This document shows positions 59,632 through 64,000 of a stretch of 64,000 nt of DNA, in pieces. The position numbers and the translations under genes are program-made. The notes under the pieces were generated by a model. The model was not told where the DNA came from and ran no database searches. It worked only from the letters and a program-made list of their open reading frames with translations. The stretch lies in assembly GCF_002482975.1 (NCBI RefSeq), contig NZ_DLHA01000043.1, forward strand, positions 40,462 through 104,461. Reading direction: 5' to 3'. The stretch is from Flavobacterium sp. UBA7680 (GTDB lineage Bacteria > Bacteroidota > Bacteroidia > Flavobacteriales > Flavobacteriaceae). Position 1 is the stretch's first letter; every line of letters starts with the position of its first letter.

Positions 59632-60378
59632 CTATTTGATCGTCGTCAAATAAAACTCCGGAAATACTTTTACGGGATTATTTGCAGCGATATCAAACGC
59701 AATATTGGCACAAATTCCGGCAACTAGCGAGGATGCAATGGAGAGTTGTGGAGGAGAAAGATTTTTACCTTCATTTTTATATTGCTCCAGGATTTCTTCA
59801 AGCCATCGCTGAGGTTTTTCCCAAAATCTCATATAATCTAAAACATAATCGACTACATTAATTTCGGTAAATTTTTCATTTGGTTTTCTCAAGGATTCCA
59901 GTCCTTCTTCATCTGAAATAACTAATACCAATGCGCCCCATCCCAAATTATACGGATGCAAAACAGGTATTTTTTTCTTTTGGCAGATGGAATCAAACAT
60001 AAGCGGAACATCTGAAGTAAAATCCAAAGCGTTAATAGCAATTTTATAATCTGTTATGTATTCTTCAACATTCTCCGGCGTTAAAAAACAATTGTAAATC
60101 GTAATTTTTGCGTTGCTGTTAATAGAAAGTAATCTTTCTTTAAGGGCTTCTACTTTTGGTTGTGAGATGTTTTTTTCAGTATAATTCTGTCTGTTTAAAT
60201 TGGATAATTCGACAATATCTCCATCAATTATGGTCAGGGTTTCAAAACCTAATCTTAATAAACATTCTGCAATAACACTTCCAATTCCGGCTCCGCCTAA
60301 TAATATGGGTGTGTTTTTTATGGTTTCCTGTTCGTCAGGAGTAATATAAAGCCTATTTCTTATATGCCGTTCATTCAT
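59632..60378 (-). CDS. ThiF/MoeB/HesA-family E1-like adenylyltransferase
   Basis: A 248-residue cytosolic protein of the E1-like superfamily that activates a carboxylate, usually a peptide C-terminus, as acyl-adenylate. The ATP-binding motif is LLGGAGIGSVIAECLLRLGF, followed by IIDGDIVELSNLNRQNY and the Lys of QPKVEALKERL. It lacks the CxxC zinc pairs of many E1s and has no leader-binding (RRE-like) extension visible. A place in the RiPP pathway (for example amide or other C-terminal chemistry) is inferred from position only; it lies 151 bases after the subtilase gene. Confidence 0.85.
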   Translation of the reverse strand: MNERHIRNRLYITPDEQETIKNTPILLGGAGIGSVIAECLLRLGFETLTIIDGDIVELSNLNRQNYTEKNISQPKVEALKERLLSINSNAKITIYNCFLTPENVEEYITDYKIAINALDFTSDVPLMFDSICQKKKIPVLHPYNLGWGALVLVISDEEGLESLRKPNEKFTEINVVDYVLDYMRFWEKPQRWLEEILEQYKNEGKNLSPPQLSIASSLVAGICANIAFDIAANNPVKVFPEFYLTTIK

Positions 60379-60529
60379 GTTTATTTTTTTACAATAATTA
60401 AATTTTATTTTTTTTGAGTAGAGATAGGGGAGAACAAAAATACCTGAATTTTATAAGATGTGTTATTTTATAAATCTATTTCATGGCTCAATTTTGCCTT
60501 GCCCTAAAAATTAAATATCTAACGATAGC

Positions 60530-63244
60530 TTAAAAAACTTCAATTTTTCCTGTCTGAATTTCGCCTAAACTTGTAATTATTTTATAGAGATAAATTCCAG
60601 AGGAAGGATTTTTTAGATTGATGTTATTGTTTTTAGAAAGTAATGGGGAAGTGATAATATTTTGCCCGCTGATATTGTATAAATAGAAAATAGCGTTTCC
60701 TTCTTTTTGGGTCTCAATATTTAATTCTACATTTTTGGCTAATAGGGTGGGATAGACAAAAAACAAATTATCACCTAAATAATTAGTATCCAGAATTAGA
60801 GAACTTACTATAGTATTGTTTTCTAAAATTATATTTATTTTGTACTTATTGCTGCCTTTTATTGGCGTAGCATCTAAAAAAGTGAATGTTTTTGAATTGA
60901 TATTATTTATTGTGCTAATAACATTTTCGTCATTATTAATTATTTTCACTAACTCAATTCTTTTTATATTGAACAAGCTGAAAAGACTGGCATTAATCTT
61001 TACGTTGTTCTCGTCATAAACTTCGGCAAAAGCCAATTCGAAATAACAATTTGAGTTTTGAGCATACTGTAATGTTGATTCACTTTTTATTCCTTCACTA
61101 TTGTCAAATACAGGAATAACGGTATAAATTTTTCCATCAGTATAAGTATAAACAGTGTTTGTTGTCTCCTCTTTAAATTCTAAATGATCTCCTGCCAGTT
61201 GGTAAATATTAAATGAAGCAACGTCAGCAGGTTTGTCCCAATTAATTTCTGTTGTGCCATCACAAACTAAACTGTTTCTGATATTTAAATCATAAGAAAT
61301 CGTAAAGCTGTCAGAGACATAATCGGTATTATCAATGGTCATTTTTAATTTTGCTTTTGAAAATTTTTGTTCTGCAGGTGTATAAGTAAATTGTTCATTA
61401 TCCAGATTTATATCATTTGCAATAATTTCCCAAGTCTGCCCATTATTGTAGCTAATAGACAATTGCGCAGAGATACCAGAAAAGGAAGAATTCCACTTGA
61501 AAGGGGAAATAGTCTTGCCATCATAAGGGAAATTATCATTCTTAACAGGGTAATTCCATTCAAATTGATTTTTCAATTCATATTGATAAGCGATGCTGTA
61601 TTCTTGAGATGCATTCGATACATATGAGCCAATAACATTAATAGTATAAGATCCTGATGCAGGGTTTTCAACAGTTACTTGCTCTATATTATTAATTTTG
61701 TCTTTTCCTCTTACCGCTGGCTGATCAGGAATATCAGGATTAAGAATCCAAGGCAAAAAAGTAGTGTTGTCAGCCGAAATAACTTCTATGTCTAAATCGT
61801 TTACCAAACTTATATTACTATTGATTGCTGCAGGTAAATCGTTCCACACTAATGTGATTTTTAAGTTTTTTGCATTTGTAGGAAGCGTTATGGTATGTGA
61901 ATTGGTTTGTCCTGATATTAAATTACCGGAAATAATTCTGTTTTCACTGATCGTTTTTAAACTTTTATCAGCATTGATATTACCATAACCATAGGTGAAA
62001 TCCGGGCCTGTGTTACCTAAGTCTTTTGCACTATTAATTAAAATTGCTTTTGTCTGGTCATTCGTCAAAGAAACATTGTTTATAGTTTTATAATGTTGTT
62101 TCATAAGCGTAATAATTCCTGTAGCTAATGCCGTAGAATTTGAAGTTCCTTGTGAGCTAAAAGCTGTTAACTCTGGTTTTATTCGGCCGTCATAGGCTGG
62201 ACCTTTTGAAGAAAACGGCATAATTACTTCGTTCTGGTCAATACAGCCAAATACGATACTATTTTTGGATTGCTTGAAATTACCGGTAATAGATTTATAA
62301 CCTTGAAGTCCGTTATTACCGGAGGAAAAACAATGCGTTAAATCCGTATTTAAGAATAATTGAGCGTCATAAGCATTAGCGAGCGAGCCATAAAAATTTT
62401 CAATTTCTGTACCGTAGGAATGATTTTGAGTGGTTGCACCTTGTAAAGTTGTTACTTCATCAGGATAAATATTTAAAAAGTCAGACGATTGTATTTTAGC
62501 CTTTTGAGCGACTCCTTTTCCTAATGCAGAACTGTTTCCTAATCCGGAAATTATAGTTGCCATTGCCGTAGCATGGCTCGATACAACAGCAGATTGTGTT
62601 GAAGAAGGAATGTGTTTATTTAACAGATCAATATCATTTGCATCAAAAAAATCATCTTTGACAGATGCAATTTGATTTTCGCCAGTTAAAAGAGGAAAAT
62701 TAACAATGGCTTTATTTATAGAATTGATGCTGAAATTTTGATCTACTATTTTTGATTCGCCTTTTGGCAGTAATGATTCCTGTGAAATAGAAGATACACT
62801 ATTCAAAGCTATCACTTCATCCATAATTTTTTTGGAATCACTTTTTATGATTACAAGATGGTTATTGAGTATTTTGATGTCAGAAATGTTCCTTGATTTC
62901 AAATCACTAATTAATGCTTTGATAGTGTCAGTCGCTATTATATACTGCTTGTCTTCGTTATGATTTGAAAAATTGGAGGGTAATTTCCATAAACTATTAA
63001 CGGGAAGAATTTTTTTTAAAGACTTATTAGATTTTAAACTTTCATTTTCGACAATACAAAAAGTACTGTCTAATTTTTTTACAATCTTGTATTTGTTGTG
63101 ATGTGCATTTTCTAAAGATGTAAGATAGTATTTCTCAAATTTTGTTTCGTTTTCTTTTTTTATGTATTGTTTCCATCTTTCAGCATTTTGCGAGAGACAG
63201 ATGGTTGTTATCATAAAAAGGAGAAAAGTAATTGGTTTCTTCAT
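60530..63244 (-). CDS. Secreted subtilase (S8) with T9SS sorting tail
   Basis: A 904-residue secreted serine protease. The signal peptide ends CLSQ. A propeptide-like region spans about 20-170. The S8 domain (about 190-430) has candidate catalytic Asp197/198 (SVKDDFFD), His224 (SSHATAM), Asn in NHSYG and Ser368 (QGTSNSTALATG). These are less canonical than usual (HAT for HGT). Then come beta-sandwich domains (ISGNLISGQTNSHTITLP and Fn3-like segments), and a C-terminal type A sorting tail (FVYPTLLAKNVELNI, YNISGQ, GIYLYKI). It could process exported peptides after secretion; a general extracellular role is equally possible. Confidence 0.88.
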   Translation of the reverse strand: MKKPITFLLFMITTICLSQNAERWKQYIKKENETKFEKYYLTSLENAHHNKYKIVKKLDSTFCIVENESLKSNKSLKKILPVNSLWKLPSNFSNHNEDKQYIIATDTIKALISDLKSRNISDIKILNNHLVIIKSDSKKIMDEVIALNSVSSISQESLLPKGESKIVDQNFSINSINKAIVNFPLLTGENQIASVKDDFFDANDIDLLNKHIPSSTQSAVVSSHATAMATIISGLGNSSALGKGVAQKAKIQSSDFLNIYPDEVTTLQGATTQNHSYGTEIENFYGSLANAYDAQLFLNTDLTHCFSSGNNGLQGYKSITGNFKQSKNSIVFGCIDQNEVIMPFSSKGPAYDGRIKPELTAFSSQGTSNSTALATGIITLMKQHYKTINNVSLTNDQTKAILINSAKDLGNTGPDFTYGYGNINADKSLKTISENRIISGNLISGQTNSHTITLPTNAKNLKITLVWNDLPAAINSNISLVNDLDIEVISADNTTFLPWILNPDIPDQPAVRGKDKINNIEQVTVENPASGSYTINVIGSYVSNASQEYSIAYQYELKNQFEWNYPVKNDNFPYDGKTISPFKWNSSFSGISAQLSISYNNGQTWEIIANDINLDNEQFTYTPAEQKFSKAKLKMTIDNTDYVSDSFTISYDLNIRNSLVCDGTTEINWDKPADVASFNIYQLAGDHLEFKEETTNTVYTYTDGKIYTVIPVFDNSEGIKSESTLQYAQNSNCYFELAFAEVYDENNVKINASLFSLFNIKRIELVKIINNDENVISTINNINSKTFTFLDATPIKGSNKYKINIILENNTIVSSLILDTNYLGDNLFFVYPTLLAKNVELNIETQKEGNAIFYLYNISGQNIITSPLLSKNNNINLKNPSSGIYLYKIITSLGEIQTGKIEVF

Positions 63245-63810
63245 TTACTGTAAATGTTAGGGCAATTGCAACATTGTTTTCAATCGTACAAAATTGACTA
63301 TTTCAGATCTTTATTACTTCTTGATGGAGATAAAGCAAAGATGAAATTAGTATTCAATTATTTCTCTTTGAAATATTTATCAGTTGCAGGTAATTCAAAG
63401 TTATTAAAATATTTGTAAAAATTTTATTAGTTTTTATTTCATTCAATCTTCAAAATGTGTAAGAATAATTCTTTTTTGTCACCTTTTTTAATTTTAAATA
63501 GCATCAAAAAGCGTAAAATCATTTTTTAAAACCTTCTAAGTAAAATTAAATTTAAAAATAAGATTATTCTGTCTAACAAGTTGATTTGTATTTAATTATT
63601 GATTTTACTGGGCTTGCCGTAATTATAAGATAATTTTTATAAATAATTTTTATAAAAATAAGACAGCAAAAAGTGTTAAAAATGTTAAATATTCAATTTA
63701 TAAGTATTTTAAGATTAAAATTTACATAAATTTGGATATAAATATTGTTAATATTTTGTAAAGAACCCCCTAATTTATCAAATTGTTTAAAACCAAAAGA
63801 ACTACTTATT
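63245..63810. other. Long A/T-rich divergent gap
   Basis: No gene was seen in these 566 bases between the subtilase gene (-) and the lipoprotein gene (+). A tandem 13-mer TAATTTTTATAAA occurs at 63631-63643 and 63644-63656. TTTG at 63731-63734 and TAATATTTTG at 63749-63758 roughly resemble a promoter for the lipoprotein gene with a short spacer. Nothing else is recognised. Confidence 0.4.
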
Positions 63811-64000
63811 ATGAAGAAAATTAAATCAATTTTAGCGTTGTCATTTGTAGCGCTAGCCGTATTGTCCTGTAATAAAGAAGAAGAAGCAGGTCAATCAAAT
63901 CAAGAATCTCTTAAAGTAACACAAGATGTGTTAAATAAAATAGATGCACTTGCATTAAATAACAAAGATGTTCAAGTCATCAAAAACACGAAGTTAGATG
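63811..64000 (+). CDS. Lipoprotein, N-terminal part (truncated by window end)
   Basis: The open frame begins MKKIKSILALSFVALAVLSC with a lipobox Cys at residue 20, followed by NKEEEA. The Lys plus acidic residues right after the Cys resemble the lipoprotein export signal that sends Bacteroidota lipoproteins to the cell surface. The frame runs open to the window end (63 codons). The VTQDVLNKIDALALNNKDVQ segment resembles the start of some Flavobacterium secreted metallopeptidases, but too little is visible to assign a function. Confidence 0.75.
   Translation, partial: MKKIKSILALSFVALAVLSCNKEEEAGQSNQESLKVTQDVLNKIDALALNNKDVQVIKNTKLD

Noticed and set aside
39834..63244. Integrated phage or transposon carrying the cluster
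   Set aside because: No integrase, transposase, tRNA boundary or attachment repeats were seen at either side within the window.

Overview
The window looks like the chromosome of a Flavobacterium-type member of the Bacteroidota. The reasons are the low GC content, A-rich leaders in place of Shine-Dalgarno sites, promoters of the TTTG / TAnnTTTG type, two proteins with C-terminal type IX secretion (T9SS) sorting domains, outer-membrane barrel proteins with the SusC/TonB style of plug, a fused E1 alpha/beta 2-oxoacid dehydrogenase, DUF3822 next to rsmD, and intergenic inverted repeats built from short repeated words. No rRNA, tRNA, transposase or phage gene was seen. The 3' part of RNase P RNA opens the window.

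About 200-38,800 is mostly ordinary chromosome. It holds a dicarboxylate/glutamate-type symporter, a ketopantoate reductase-like protein, and an OmpR-type two-component system divergent from an outer-membrane barrel gene, with an 11-nt-periodic TTAAC repeat between them. Then come rsmD-DUF3822, a RecD-like helicase, ygiD, kdsB, a TPR lipoprotein-like secreted protein, the fused E1 dehydrogenase, an M1-peptidase-like protein without its zinc motif fused to a barrel, a LOG-family protein, a cupin, uvrA, a Fic protein, a CLC channel, gamma-glutamyltransferase with an AcpH-like protein, glmM, a GH128-like glucanase with T9SS tail, an LpxL-type acyltransferase, a rhomboid protease, a SIMPL protein, a Crp-type regulator with an SDR protein that lacks the usual active-site Tyr/Lys, and an HD protein. 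Intergenic gaps carry several families of inverted repeats. One is a 565-bp nested inverted repeat before uvrA.

About 39,800-63,250 is the notable part: a biosynthetic cluster for ribosomally made, modified peptides (RiPPs) of the NHLP/proteusin type. Eight precursor genes share a nitrile-hydratase-like leader ending in a Gly-Gly site, but their 22-29 residue cores differ strongly. Six stand in tandem (54,554-56,862), one lies beyond the cyclase gene (59,030-59,362), and one Ser/Thr-rich outlier sits with the export operon (49,597-49,938). Export is encoded by one tight operon: cyclic-nucleotide-binding protein, TolC, HlyD, C39-peptidase ABC transporter, second NHLM ABC transporter, and a translationally coupled protein with a zinc-protease-like HELTH...ExxAD motif. 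Maturation candidates are a stand-alone LanM-type dehydratase domain with no cyclase domain, a LuxI/GNAT-fold acyltransferase, and an E1-like ThiF protein beside a secreted T9SS subtilase.

Control genes are interleaved: an AraC-type HTH protein, a LuxR-type HTH protein divergent from the acyltransferase across two similar 19-bp dyads, and a membrane TPR-class III cyclase predicted to make cAMP, which could feed the cyclic-nucleotide-binding protein in the export operon. Since seven of eight cores lack cysteine and no cyclase domain is present, the expected products are dehydrated and possibly fatty-acylated peptides rather than classical lanthipeptides. This is an inference from gene content.

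The window ends inside a lipoprotein gene. All calls come from reading the sequence; no similarity search was run.
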